Notes: generated from the letters alone by a model not told the origin. A stretch of DNA of 64,000 nt from Kiloniellales bacterium (GCA_030066685.1 JASJBF010000001.1:62001-126000), one strand, 5' to 3'. Counted from the first letter of the stretch, positions 1 to 8,607 are shown. A program made the numbers and translations.

Positions 1-342
1 CACGCCGTCGATCAGGGTGAACTTGACGTCGGGATACTCCTTGGCGACCGTCTCGATGGCCGAGGTCTGGGAGAAGCCGACGCCGACGATGATGGTGGCC
101 CCCCGGCGCGCCATGCGGCGCAGCGCCTGCTCGCGCTGGGCCTCGTTGGTCGGCTCGAACTCCAGGTACGCGATCCCGGTCTTCTTCTTGAAGGATTCGG
201 CGCCGTTGTAGGCCGCCTCGTTGAAGGACTTGTCGAACTTCCCGCCCATGTCGAAGAGCAGGCCCGGCACCACCTCGGCCGCTGTGGCCGGGCCGGCCGC
301 GGCCCAGGCGACGACCACCAACCCCGCAAAAAGCTTGCGCAT
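1..342 (-). CDS. BMP family ABC transporter substrate-binding protein, N-terminal part
   Basis: Only the first 114 codons lie in the window; the gene continues off the left edge. The product begins with a signal peptide (MRKLFAGLVVV... ending near TAAEV) and then the BMP/PnrA-like stretch GGKFDKSFNEAAYNGAE, so it should be a periplasmic solute-binding protein feeding an ABC importer whose other genes would lie to the left. By eye about two thirds of the shared ~94 residues match the BMP protein at 28134-29129, so the two are paralogues. The ATG is preceded by a good Shine-Dalgarno (AGGGAGG). BMP proteins often bind nucleosides, but the sugar-acid context here leaves the ligand open. Confidence 0.85.
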   Translation of the reverse strand, partial: MRKLFAGLVVVAWAAAGPATAAEVVPGLLFDMGGKFDKSFNEAAYNGAESFKKKTGIAYLEFEPTNEAQREQALRRMARRGATIIVGVGFSQTSAIETVAKEYPDVKFTLIDGV

Positions 343-536
343 TTTCTTGTTCCTCCCTGAGAGCTGAAGCGCTTTGGCTCGTATTTTGTCCAGGCAGTCA
401 AACACCAATGCCGATCATCTGCAAGCGCAGGTGGTGCCGCCCACGGGGGCGCCGGCGTGCCACGGCATTGACCCCCGGCGGCCCCGGGCGCAGGCTCGCC
501 GGCGGGAGTTGAGATGCGGGCAGGGGAGGGCCGCAG

Positions 537-1289
537 ATGAACCGAATCGACCTGGAGGGGCAACACGCCATCGTCACCGGCGGGGCGCAGGGCATCGGCC
601 GGGCCATCGCCGAGCGCTTCCTGGCCAGCGGCGCCAGGGTCAGCCTCTGGGACCGGGACGAAGCCCTGGCGGCCGAGAGCGCGGCCGATCTGGCGGACCA
701 GGGCGAGGTCCTGGCCTTCGCTATGGACGTCACCGACGAGACTTCGGTCGCGGCGGCGCTGGCGGCGAGCCGCGACGCCCACGGCACGCCGGCCGTGCTG
801 GTCAACAACGCCGGAATCGCCGGGCCCGCCGTCCTGACCTGGGACTACCCGGTCGAGGACTGGCGCCGCGTCTTGGCCATCGACCTGGACGGCGTCTTCC
901 TCTGCTGCCGGGCCGTGGTCCCGGCCATGATCGAGGCCGGCTACGGCCGCATCGTCAACGTCGCCTCGATCGCCGGCAAGGAAGGCAACCCCAACGCCTC
1001 GGCCTACAGCGCCGCCAAGGCGGGGGTGATCGCGCTGACCAAGTCCCTGGGCAAGGAACTGGCCGACCACGACATCGCGGTCAACTGCATCACACCGGCG
1101 GCGGCGAAGACCCGGATCTTCGAGCAGATCACCCAGGCCCATATCGACTACATGCTCTCCAAGATCCCGCGCGGCCGCTTCGTCGAGGTCGGCGAGATCG
1201 CGTCCCTGGTCGCCTGGCTGGCCTCGAAGGAATGCTCTTTCACCACCGGCGGGGTCTTCGACATCTCCGGCGGCCGGGCGACCTATTGA
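537..1289 (+). CDS. SDR family NAD(P)-dependent oxidoreductase
   Basis: A 250-residue classical short-chain dehydrogenase. Visible landmarks are the nucleotide-binding TGGAQGIG (14-21), NNAG (90-93), catalytic Ser near 144, and Tyr157/Lys161 in YSAAK. The C-terminal FTTGGVFDISGGRATY resembles SDRs that act on sugar-derived acids or 3-oxoacyl groups, so an oxidation or reduction in sugar-acid catabolism is plausible; the exact substrate cannot be read from sequence. It is divergent from the BMP gene with about 195 bases between them, which suggests a shared control region. A small secreted protein follows 33 bases downstream. Confidence 0.85.
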   Translation: MNRIDLEGQHAIVTGGAQGIGRAIAERFLASGARVSLWDRDEALAAESAADLADQGEVLAFAMDVTDETSVAAALAASRDAHGTPAVLVNNAGIAGPAVLTWDYPVEDWRRVLAIDLDGVFLCCRAVVPAMIEAGYGRIVNVASIAGKEGNPNASAYSAAKAGVIALTKSLGKELADHDIAVNCITPAAAKTRIFEQITQAHIDYMLSKIPRGRFVEVGEIASLVAWLASKECSFTTGGVFDISGGRATY

Positions 1290-1322
1290 ACCGAGAGCAC
1301 GGAACGCGACGAGGAAAGGACG

Positions 1323-1778
1323 ATGCCCGGTCTCAAGCTTCCGCTTTCCGTGTTGGTCGTAGGTCTGGCGCTCTCCTCGTCGGCGCTCGGCAGCGAGGAG
1401 AAGTTCACCCTGGTCGACCGCATGCCGCAGGTCGAGGGTGAGCTGCAGCGCACGATCTCGGAGCAGGAGGAGTCCGGCCTGACCTTCACGCAGAAGGTCT
1501 ACCTCCAGGACTTCGGCGATGCCGCACTCTTCACCTACGTGACGGAAGCCAACTGTGCGGAGGGCGCGGCTGGGGTCGAAGCCTCCGCGCCCTTCATCGT
1601 CGCGCTCCGATACATCATCAAGCGGCCGCAGGACTTCTCGACCGCCGTCCTGCACGACATCTTCAAAGAGGTCTATGTCGAGGATCGCGAAGGCCGGGTC
1701 CGGCTCTACCAAGACCTGCGTGGCCCGCAGATGATCGAGCTGACGGAGAACTTCAAGCCGGCCTGTTCCGGGATCTAG
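1323..1778 (+). CDS. Secreted hypothetical protein
   Basis: A 151-residue protein that I do not recognise. It starts with a plain signal peptide (LPLSVLVVGLALSSSALGS), so export to the periplasm is likely. The mature part is about 127 residues, with only two cysteines (in NCAEG and near the C-terminal PACSGI) that could form one disulfide. There is no catalytic motif. The ATG is preceded by GAGGAAAGGACG, a good ribosome-binding site. It lies 33 bases after the SDR gene on the same strand and may be co-transcribed with it, though the functions look unrelated. Confidence 0.7.
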   Translation: MPGLKLPLSVLVVGLALSSSALGSEEKFTLVDRMPQVEGELQRTISEQEESGLTFTQKVYLQDFGDAALFTYVTEANCAEGAAGVEASAPFIVALRYIIKRPQDFSTAVLHDIFKEVYVEDREGRVRLYQDLRGPQMIELTENFKPACSGI

Positions 1779-1842
1779 CGCGAGGCCGCGCCTCGTGGCC
1801 GTCCTGTCGGTCAATTCGCATAGATTCTGAACTTTCATCTGT

Positions 1843-1871
1843 AAAACAATGTAAATACATACAAATATAAT
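1843..1871 (+). promoter_or_regulatory. Putative sigma-70-type promoter
   Basis: An AT-rich stretch (about 1830-1872) stands out in the GC-rich sequence. It contains a perfect TATAAT at 1866-1871 with a weak -35 candidate (AAAACA) 17 bases upstream. The downstream SDR gene starts at 1900, giving a short leader. Prediction from sequence only. Confidence 0.45.
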
Positions 1872-1899
1872 CGAAGCGAGCTTCTCTGGAGTGAATGCG

Positions 1900-2643
1900 A
1901 TGGCGCTTTCGGACTACAAGACGGCCCTGGTCACCGGCGCCTCGAGCGGGATCGGCGCGGCCTGCGTGCGGGCGCTGCGGGAGCGGGGCCTGGACGTCGT
2001 CGCCTCGGCCCGGCGGGAAGATCGTCTCGCCGCGCTGGCCGAGGAGACCGGCTGCCGGACCCTGACCCTCGACCTCGACGACACGGAGGCGGTTTACCGA
2101 GACCTCGGCGGGCTGGAAGTCGACGTCTTGGTCAACAACGCCGGCCTGGGGCGGGGCTTCGAAGGCTTCTTAAAGTCGAGTCCGGCGGAGATCGACGAGA
2201 TCCTCCGGATCAACGTGAGCGCAGCGATCCACGTCGTCCGCGCGCTGGCCGAAGGCATGGCCGGCCGTCGGCGCGGCCACATCGTCAACATCGGCTCGGT
2301 CGCCGGGCTGCACCCGGTCGGCTTCCCGGTCTACGGCGCGAGCAAAGGGGCGATCCACCTCTTCGCCCAGCACCTGCGCGTCGACCTTAAGGGCAGCGGT
2401 CTGCGTCTCACCGAGATCTGCCCGGGCCGAGTCGAGACCGAGTTCTTCGACACCGCCTTCAAGGATGAAGCCGACCGCCAGACCTTCCTGCGCGGCTTCC
2501 GGCTGCTGCAGCCGGAAGACATCGCCGCGGCCGTCGTCTATGCGGTCTCGGCGCCCTGGCACGTCAATGTGAGCACGATCGAGCTGACCCCGACCGAGCA
2601 GATCCCCGGCGGCGCCGTCATCGCGCCGGTGGAAGAGGGATGA
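1900..2643 (+). CDS. SDR family oxidoreductase, YdfG/serine-dehydrogenase-like
   Basis: A 247-residue classical SDR: VTGASSGIG at 11-19, NNAG near 79-82, Ser133, Tyr145 and Lys149 (YGASK). The end of the protein (VNVSTIELTPTEQ) is typical of the YdfG/serine-3-dehydrogenase group, which oxidise 3-hydroxy acids such as serine, allo-threonine or 3-hydroxypropionate with NADP. ATG 1900 is preferred over the in-frame GTG at 1891 because GGAG at 1888-1891 is correctly spaced only for the ATG. It has its own promoter-like sequence upstream and faces the LuxR-fused hydrolase gene tail to tail, 21 bases apart. Confidence 0.85.
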   Translation: MALSDYKTALVTGASSGIGAACVRALRERGLDVVASARREDRLAALAEETGCRTLTLDLDDTEAVYRDLGGLEVDVLVNNAGLGRGFEGFLKSSPAEIDEILRINVSAAIHVVRALAEGMAGRRRGHIVNIGSVAGLHPVGFPVYGASKGAIHLFAQHLRVDLKGSGLRLTEICPGRVETEFFDTAFKDEADRQTFLRGFRLLQPEDIAAAVVYAVSAPWHVNVSTIELTPTEQIPGGAVIAPVEEG

Positions 2644-2664
2644 CCCGGGCGCGCGGACCCGGCG

Positions 2665-3738
2665 TCAGGCCTCCCGGCCCTTGTAGAGGTAGACGATGGC
2701 CTCGGCGCGGGACTTGATGCCGAGCTTCCTGAAGATGTTGGTCGCGTGATTGCGGACCGTGCGCTCTGAGATCGCCAGCGCGGCGGCGATCTCCGGATTG
2801 CTCTTGGCCTCGCAGATCAGCGACAGGATCTCGCGCTCGCGCGGCGACAGGCACTTAAGGTCCGGGCCCAGCTGCGGATCGACGCCGGGCGTCCCGCCGG
2901 CGAAGTCGAGCACGGCCTCCTTGAAGCGGCTCCAGGCCGTTTCCTGCTTGAGGAGGATGTGGTTCCGGGACTCCAGGACGACGAGCTCGGCCTTCGGCAT
3001 GTGGCGCGCCAGGATGCGCGCTTCGGACATCGGCGTGATCTGATCCTGGTCGCTCTGAACCACCAGGGTCGGGACCGAGACCCGGGGCAGGAGGTCGAAG
3101 ACATCGACGTCGGCCCGCGCGTCGAGCAGGCGGGACGCGGTGGCCGACGACATGGTCCTGTGGCAGAGATCGTTGTACCAGCCGATCTGCTCGTCGCTGC
3201 CGTCGGGTATGAAGCGCGAGGTGAAGAGCTGGCGAAACACCGGGTTCTCCAGGTTCCAGCCCAGATCGAGAATCTCCACGATCGACTTGTAGAGCTTCGC
3301 CCCCTGGGGGTTGCCGCGCTTCCGCCAGCCGCGTGCATAACCGCCGTGCAGTATCAGCCCTGACACCTTGTCCGGGTGCTTGACGGCGTAGGCGATTGCA
3401 GCCGAGGCGCCCTGGGAGATCCCGAGCAGCAGGATCGGCCGCTCGACCTCGGCTGCGGCCACGACCGTCTCGAGGTCTTCGACCCAGCGCGCGAAGGAAA
3501 AATCCCTGGCGGAGCGATCGGAGAGGCCGCAACCGCGCTCGTCGTAGCGGATCAGATGGAAGTGGTCCGAAAAGAAGCGGACCCAGTGGGACCAGACCGG
3601 GCTCTCCAGGTCGTACTCCAGATGAGTCAGCCAGTTCGCGGCCTTGACCATCGGTACGCCCTGTCCGCTGCTCGCCCAGGCCAGGGCTATGCCGTCCGGC
3701 GAATGGGCGAACCTGACCCGCTGTTTCAGCGATTCCAT
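2665..3738 (-). CDS. Alpha/beta-hydrolase fused to a LuxR-type DNA-binding domain
   Basis: About 357 residues. The first ~260 form an alpha/beta-hydrolase with the nucleophile elbow GISQGA, an upstream YDERGCGLSD segment and a late His in ESRNHI. The last ~60 form a LuxR/FixJ helix-turn-helix (LSPREREILSLI ... ISERTVRNHATNIFRKLGI). It is therefore probably a one-component regulator whose hydrolase domain senses or processes a small ligand. I chose ATG 3738 (MESLKQRVRF) because family members begin this way; ATG 3771 is in frame 11 codons upstream but neither has a clear ribosome-binding site. Target genes are unknown; the neighbouring hydrolase/diiron pair is one candidate. Confidence 0.85.
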   Translation of the reverse strand: MESLKQRVRFAHSPDGIALAWASSGQGVPMVKAANWLTHLEYDLESPVWSHWVRFFSDHFHLIRYDERGCGLSDRSARDFSFARWVEDLETVVAAAEVERPILLLGISQGASAAIAYAVKHPDKVSGLILHGGYARGWRKRGNPQGAKLYKSIVEILDLGWNLENPVFRQLFTSRFIPDGSDEQIGWYNDLCHRTMSSATASRLLDARADVDVFDLLPRVSVPTLVVQSDQDQITPMSEARILARHMPKAELVVLESRNHILLKQETAWSRFKEAVLDFAGGTPGVDPQLGPDLKCLSPREREILSLICEAKSNPEIAAALAISERTVRNHATNIFRKLGIKSRAEAIVYLYKGREA

Positions 3739-4438
3739 CTCGAGACCGCCAACGCCTCCCCGAGTCGACATGGGACAAGCGTCCCACGGAAAAGGCCAGG
3801 AATCGATGCGATTGGGACCTTTGCCCGATTAACGCCTCCGCGCGACCGGGGGAACCTCGCAAAGAGGTTAACCCAAGCGTGGAGCGAAAGCGATGTCCAC
3901 CGGCTTTCGAGCCCGATCCGGCGGTCTGCGTTCGAGAGGGCCCAAGGATCGGGTTACCCAAACCGGTGACCGTCCGGTTGGAGCCGGGCCTGTGTGGGTC
4001 GTCCTCCCGCGCCGCCGGGGAGCGGGCGACGCCTGGCCGAACCCTCCGCGAGCCATCTTCGGGCCGCGACTCCGGCAAGGTCCTTGGCCGGTTATCGGCC
4101 GAGGAGTCGTCAGAAAAAAAGTCGAATTTCCTCAGGATTGCCCGGGCCGATGCCCGTATCGGAAACGCCACCGCACGGGCTCCCGGCCGTCGACAGGGTG
4201 GGAAGGGTCGAGGGGCGTTCGAGACGAGGCGTCAAGGAGAAGCAGGACGGCGACAGAAAAGGCTTGGAGACCGGCGGGTGGAAGCGCTCGCCTCCCGGTG
4301 CGGGCTTGGGGGAGGGGAGAGATCCATCGGCGCCTGAGCACGCAACGCTTCCAGGCACGCAAGAGCTGAAACCAGTTGACCAGCCGCGGGCGCGAAACCC
4401 GCGGCGAAGGGGGAATTTTGCCCGGATCATTCAATCTC
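3739..4438. other. Long intergenic region without a convincing gene
   Basis: Some 700 bases between two outward-reading hydrolase genes. All open frames here overlap one another in several phases and none resembles a protein family, so I call none. It holds a small hairpin AACCTC/GAGGTT at 3853-3869, a stronger one at 4384-4404, and an AAAAAAAG tract near 4115. It probably carries the control regions of both flanking genes. Confidence 0.5.
4384..4404. promoter_or_regulatory. Hairpin just upstream of the hydrolase gene
   Basis: A perfect 7-base-pair inverted repeat, CCGCGGG and CCCGCGG, around a 7-base loop, ending 34 bases before the start codon at 4439. No U-tract follows, so it is unlikely to be an intrinsic terminator. 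It could be an operator or a leader hairpin. Confidence 0.35.
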
Positions 4439-5332
4439 ATGCCGCGTCCGACGGGCCCGACGCTGTACAGCGCTTCCCGGTCGGACCGCCGGCCAGTCGT
4501 GGCCCTGCACTGCTCCGGCGCCGACGGCGGACAGTGGCGGCGCCTCGCGGCAGATTTGGGGGACCGCTTCGACCTCTCGGCGCCGGATTTTTTCGGTTGC
4601 GAGGGCGCGCCCCGCTGGCCTGGAGAGCATGCCTTCACGCTGGCGGAGGAGGCGCGCCCGATCCTGGCCGCCGTCGATGCCGCTTGGCGACCGGTGCATC
4701 TCGTTGGCCATTCCTACGGCGGCGGCGTCGCGCTGCGCATCGCCCTGGAGCGGCCGGAGCGGGTGGCGAGCCTGACGCTCTACGAGCCCTCGGCCTTTCA
4801 CCTACTGAGAGGAGAACAGGGCGAGACTGCGGCGGCTCTCGCCGAGATCCGCGCCGTCGCGCGCGCCTGCGTCGAAGCGGTCGCCATCGGGGACTGCCGC
4901 CGGGCCGCGGCCGGCTTCGTCGACTACTGGAGCGGCCCCGGCGCCTGGGCCGGGCTGCGGCCCGAGGTCCAGGCCAGGCTGGTCCGCTGGGCGCCCAAGG
5001 CCCCGCTCGACTTCCACGCCCTCATCGAGGAGCCGACGCCGGTCGGCGCCTTCAGAGAGCTCGACATGCCGGTCCTGATCCTGCGCGGCGAGCTTGCGCC
5101 GGCGCCGACCCGCCTGGTCGCCGAGCGGCTGCGGCAGGCCCTGCCCGACTGCCGCCTCGAGACCATCGCCGGGGCTGGCCACATGGGCGCGGTGACACAT
5201 GCCGAAGACGTGAATGCCTTCATCGTTGCGCATCTCACGGCGCTGGCCGCCGCCGGCGCGCAGGGCCTGCAGAGGCCCCCGCGTGATCCGAGCCAGTCCA
5301 CCAGGTACGCGGAAGACCTGCAAACCCAATGA
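4439..5332 (+). CDS. Alpha/beta-hydrolase
   Basis: A 297-residue alpha/beta-hydrolase. The oxyanion-hole region is ALHCSGADGGQW, the nucleophile elbow is GHSYGGG, and the late histidine is in AGAGHMGAVTH. It should hydrolyse an ester, amide or lactone; the substrate is unknown. I use ATG 4439; the frame stays open to a TTG at 4376, but the conserved part begins after 4439. The next gene, an AurF-like diiron protein, starts 22 bases downstream, so the two are almost certainly one operon and may act on the same metabolite. Confidence 0.8.
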   Translation: MPRPTGPTLYSASRSDRRPVVALHCSGADGGQWRRLAADLGDRFDLSAPDFFGCEGAPRWPGEHAFTLAEEARPILAAVDAAWRPVHLVGHSYGGGVALRIALERPERVASLTLYEPSAFHLLRGEQGETAAALAEIRAVARACVEAVAIGDCRRAAAGFVDYWSGPGAWAGLRPEVQARLVRWAPKAPLDFHALIEEPTPVGAFRELDMPVLILRGELAPAPTRLVAERLRQALPDCRLETIAGAGHMGAVTHAEDVNAFIVAHLTALAAAGAQGLQRPPRDPSQSTRYAEDLQTQ

Positions 5333-5354
5333 AATGAAGGGAAGGGAAACGACC

Positions 5355-6287
5355 ATGTCCATCCAAACCATCCAAGGCAACACGGAGCGCTTCGCGCGCT
5401 GCATCGAAGCCTCCAAGCGGGTCCGCTGGGACATCGAGGAGGACGTCATCCGAGGCCGCCGCTTCGAGCTGTCGCAGAAGTTCCTGCCGGACGGCCTCTC
5501 CGGGGTGGCCGACCTCGACTTTCTCTCGGCCAGGGAACGGCGCTACCTCAGCCAGATCCAGGGCCGGACCTACGCGAACGTCTTCGGCCTGGTCGAGCGC
5601 TTCATCAACGCCAAGGTGCTGGAGCTCAGCCGCGATCACTGGTTTGGCGATCAGGTCGCCCTGGAGGCCCTGGTCCGCTTCAGCGACGAGGAGATCAAGC
5701 ATCAGAAGCTGTTCCGCCGCATCGAGCGGCTCGCCGCCGAGCAGATGCCCGAGGGCTACGTCTTCGCCGCCGACCCCGACGCCGTGGCGCGGGCGGTGCT
5801 GAGCAAAGGGAACTGGGCGATCCTGGCGCTGACCCTGCACATCGAGCTTTTCACCCAGGCGCACTATCGCGAGAGCATCGAGCCGGACGACGAGCTCTCG
5901 CCGCTCTTCAAGGACGTCTTCCTGTTCCATTGGAAGGAGGAAAGCCAGCACGCGATCCTCGACGAACTGGAGTGGCGCCGCCTGCACGCCGGCCTCACGG
6001 AGGCCGAGCGCGATCGCGGCGTCGACGAATTCATCGAGCTGGTCGCCGCGGTCGACGGCCTGCTCCGGGCGCAGGCGGCCGCGGATGCCCGCTACTTCGC
6101 CGAGACCTGCGGCCGCGCCCTGGGCCGGCTCGATCGGGCGGCGCTCGGCAAGGGCGTCCTCGAAGCCTACCGCCGGCAGTACATCCTGTCCGGTGCCGAA
6201 CACCCCCACTTCGTCAAGGTCCTGACCGAGATGACCACGGAACCGCAGAGGCTCCGGGTCGAGACGGCCTTGGCGACACTGTCCTAG
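5355..6287 (+). CDS. AurF-like ferritin-fold diiron protein (putative N-oxygenase)
   Basis: A 310-residue, mostly helical protein with a full set of possible diiron ligands: Glu81, Glu113-xx-His116 (DEEIKHQ), Glu164 (HIELF) and His192-xxx-Glu196-xx-His199 (HWKEESQH). The HxxxExxH signature with three histidines is characteristic of the AurF p-aminobenzoate N-oxygenase type rather than of ordinary ferritins. The likely activity is O2-dependent oxidation of an amine or a C-H bond. Substrate unknown. ATG 5355 has an AAGGGAAGGGAAA ribosome-binding region. It lies directly behind the hydrolase gene. Confidence 0.7.
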   Translation: MSIQTIQGNTERFARCIEASKRVRWDIEEDVIRGRRFELSQKFLPDGLSGVADLDFLSARERRYLSQIQGRTYANVFGLVERFINAKVLELSRDHWFGDQVALEALVRFSDEEIKHQKLFRRIERLAAEQMPEGYVFAADPDAVARAVLSKGNWAILALTLHIELFTQAHYRESIEPDDELSPLFKDVFLFHWKEESQHAILDELEWRRLHAGLTEAERDRGVDEFIELVAAVDGLLRAQAAADARYFAETCGRALGRLDRAALGKGVLEAYRRQYILSGAEHPHFVKVLTEMTTEPQRLRVETALATLS

Positions 6288-6348
6288 TTCCGGCGAGAAG
6301 CTTCCGGGACCCTCGTTTCAATCGAACTTCGAAAGTCAGGAGAAAACA

Positions 6349-6993
6349 ATGCTCTGTCGATATCTCTTCGTATCTGCTCTCAGCGCCGTCGCGCTGGGCG
6401 CGACCGGCGCTGCGGAGGCGGACTCCGCTGCGCAGGCGCGCTTCTTCTCCAAGGAGAAGGTCAGCGTGGCCGCCGTCGTGGACCTGCCGGCGCTGCCCGA
6501 CGGGTCCTTCGCGGAACTCGATGGCACGACGGTGCTGACGCGCACCAAGACCGGCGTCGGCTTCACCTTCAATACGACGGATCTGGCTGCGGACGCGCCC
6601 TACACGGTCTGGTGGGTGACCTTCAATCGCCCGCGGCACTGCCTGGCGCCCTACCTCTGCGGCGCCGACGATTTCGGGAATCCGGCCGCCGAGCCCGGCG
6701 TGTTCTACGCCACCGGGCGCGTCTCCGACGCCTACGGTCAGGCCGAGTTCTCGGGCGAGGTCGACTACGGCGAGCTGCCCCAGGGCGAGGACCAGGTGCC
6801 TTTTCCGAGCCTCGACCGCCCGATCCGGCCGGGGGCCGAGGTGCACCTCATCGTCCGGGCCCATGGTCCGGCTTCGGAGGACCCCGAGGTCCTGGATGCG
6901 CAGCTGACCGAGTTCAACGGCGGCTGCCCGCCCTACGACTGCGTCGACGTCCAGGCCTCGCTGCATCGCAGTCCCAAGCTTCGGCTCTGGTAA
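6349..6993 (+). CDS. Secreted hypothetical protein
   Basis: 214 residues with a signal peptide (cleavage likely near ATGAAEADS). The mature part has a beta-rich look, with the segments NTTDLAADAPYTVWWVTFN, CLAPYLCGADDFGNP, VFYATGRVSDAYGQAEFSG and EVHLIVRAHGP and four paired cysteines (CLAPYLC, GGCPPYDC). This pattern recurs in a family of exported bacterial proteins of unknown function. The ribosome-binding site (TCAGGAGAAAACA) is strong. It follows the diiron gene by 61 bases on the same strand. Confidence 0.7.
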   Translation: MLCRYLFVSALSAVALGATGAAEADSAAQARFFSKEKVSVAAVVDLPALPDGSFAELDGTTVLTRTKTGVGFTFNTTDLAADAPYTVWWVTFNRPRHCLAPYLCGADDFGNPAAEPGVFYATGRVSDAYGQAEFSGEVDYGELPQGEDQVPFPSLDRPIRPGAEVHLIVRAHGPASEDPEVLDAQLTEFNGGCPPYDCVDVQASLHRSPKLRLW

Positions 6994-7016
6994 GCGCCGG
7001 CGCGCTGATTCGCATT

Positions 7017-7046
7017 CCGGGGGTCTCCCGACCGGGGGATCCCCGG
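7017..7046 (+). terminator. Possible hairpin between secreted protein and cysteine synthase genes
   Basis: CCGGGG at 7017-7022 pairs with CCCCGG at 7041-7046, with an inner TCCC/GGGGA match. There is no U-tract, so termination or a leader structure of the downstream gene are both possible. Confidence 0.3.
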
Positions 7047-7075
7047 ATCTTCGAAGATGAAAGGGAAACAGGATA

Positions 7076-8602
7076 ATGGGGCAGATCTTCGACAACATAC
7101 TCGAGACCGTCGGGCGCACCCCGGCGGTCAAGATCAACCGGCTGGCGCCGCCCGACATCGAGCTCTTCGTCAAGCTCGAGGCCTTCAACCCCATGGGCTC
7201 GGTCAAGGACCGTCTAGCCCTGGGCGTGATCGAGGATGCCGAGCGCCGCGGCCGCCTCTCGCCGGGACAGACGGTGATCGAGGCGACCAGCGGCAACACC
7301 GGCATCGGCCTGGCCATGGTTTGTGCGCAGAAGGGCTATCCGCTGGTGGTCACCATGGCGGAGAACTTCAGCGTTGAACGACGGCGGCTGATGCGCTTCC
7401 TGGGCGCCAAGGTCGTCCTGACGCCGGCCTCCGAAAAGGGCAGCGGCATGCTGTCGAAGGCCATCGAGCTGGCCGAGGCCCACGGCTGGTTCCTCTGCCG
7501 GCAGTTCGAGAACGAGGCCAACGCGGAGATGCACGTCCGCACCACCGCGCCGGAAATCCTCGCCGACTTCGACGGTCGGCGGCTGGACTACTGGGTCACG
7601 GGTGCCGGCACCGGCGGCACTCTCAAGGGCGTCGGCAAGGTCCTGGCCGACGCGCGGCCCGAGACCAAGATCGTCGTCTGCGAGCCCGACAACGCGCCGG
7701 TGCTGGCGAGCGGCCTGGCGCAAAGCCGCGCGGCCGACGGCGGCCCGGCCGAGAGCCATCCGCACTTCCGCCCGCACCTCATGCAGGGCTGGAGCCCCGA
7801 CTTCATCCCCAAGCTCACCGAGGACGCCGTTGCGATGAAGCTGATCGACCGCATCCTGCCGATCAACGGCGAGGAGGCCTTGAAGATGGCCCGGGAGCTG
7901 GCACGGCAGGAGGGCATCTTCTGCGGGATCTCCGGCGGCGCTACCTTCGCCGGCGCCCTGCAGGTCGCTCGCGAGGCGGCACCCGGCAGCAGCCTGCTCT
8001 GCATGCTGCCGGACACCGGGGAGCGCTATCTCTCCACGCCGCTCTTCGAGGACATCGCGGTCGAGATGACGGCGGAGGAGCGGGAGATCTCGCGTTCGAC
8101 CCCGAGCTGCCGCTTCGACGCGCCGGCCCCGGCAGTGCCCGCCCCGGCCGCGGCGGAGCCTCCGGCGGTCTCGGCGGCGGCGGCGGCCTTCGTTGCCGAG
8201 ACGATCCACGATCCGGAGCAGCCGGTCGTGATGTTCGCTCTGGAGTGGTGTGAGTTCTGCTGGTCGGTCCGCAGGATGTTCGCCAAGCTCGGCATCGCCT
8301 ATCGTTCGGTCGATCTGGATTCCGTCGCCTACCAGGCCGAGAACTGGGGCGGCGAGGTCCGGGCGGCGCTGACCGCGCGCACAGCCTGTCGGACCATTCC
8401 TCAGATCTTCGTCGGCGGGACCTTCATCGGCGGCTGCACAGAGCTCTTCGACGCCTACCGGGACGGCCGCCTGCAGCCGCTGCTCGAACAGGCCGGTGTC
8501 GACTGTGACGACGCGGCGGAGGTCGATCCCTACGGCTTTCTTCCGGCCTGGCTCCATCCGCGATCCAAGCCGGAGCCGGAAATCCGAGAGGCAACGCCCT
8601 GA
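7076..8602 (+). CDS. Cysteine synthase family protein fused to a C-terminal glutaredoxin
   Basis: 508 residues in two modules. Residues 1-~335 are a fold-type II PLP enzyme of the cysteine synthase/CBS family: PLP lysine K44 in GSVKDR, substrate loop TSGNTG (71-76), phosphate loop GAGTGGT, and GISGGATF near the end. An Ala/Pro-rich linker (~343-375) leads to a glutaredoxin domain with active site C392-EF-C395 and the TIPQIFVGG (cis-Pro) and GGCTEL glutathione-site segments. The pairing suggests that a thiol or sulfur product is handled together with glutathione-dependent redox chemistry. Ordinary CysK is ~310 residues and lacks the extra module. ATG 7076 follows AAAGGGAAACAGGATA. Confidence 0.9.
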   Translation: MGQIFDNILETVGRTPAVKINRLAPPDIELFVKLEAFNPMGSVKDRLALGVIEDAERRGRLSPGQTVIEATSGNTGIGLAMVCAQKGYPLVVTMAENFSVERRRLMRFLGAKVVLTPASEKGSGMLSKAIELAEAHGWFLCRQFENEANAEMHVRTTAPEILADFDGRRLDYWVTGAGTGGTLKGVGKVLADARPETKIVVCEPDNAPVLASGLAQSRAADGGPAESHPHFRPHLMQGWSPDFIPKLTEDAVAMKLIDRILPINGEEALKMARELARQEGIFCGISGGATFAGALQVAREAAPGSSLLCMLPDTGERYLSTPLFEDIAVEMTAEEREISRSTPSCRFDAPAPAVPAPAAAEPPAVSAAAAAFVAETIHDPEQPVVMFALEWCEFCWSVRRMFAKLGIAYRSVDLDSVAYQAENWGGEVRAALTARTACRTIPQIFVGGTFIGGCTELFDAYRDGRLQPLLEQAGVDCDDAAEVDPYGFLPAWLHPRSKPEPEIREATP

Positions 8603-8607
8603 GCGCC

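Noticed and set aside
12-1838. A 608-codon minus-strand frame across the left edge
   Set aside because: Out of frame with the BMP gene and antisense to the SDR gene at 537; no family resemblance.
3879-4369. Several overlapping plus-strand frames in the region between the two hydrolase genes
   Set aside because: Three frames are open at once, none with a ribosome-binding site or family similarity; better read as non-coding GC-rich DNA.
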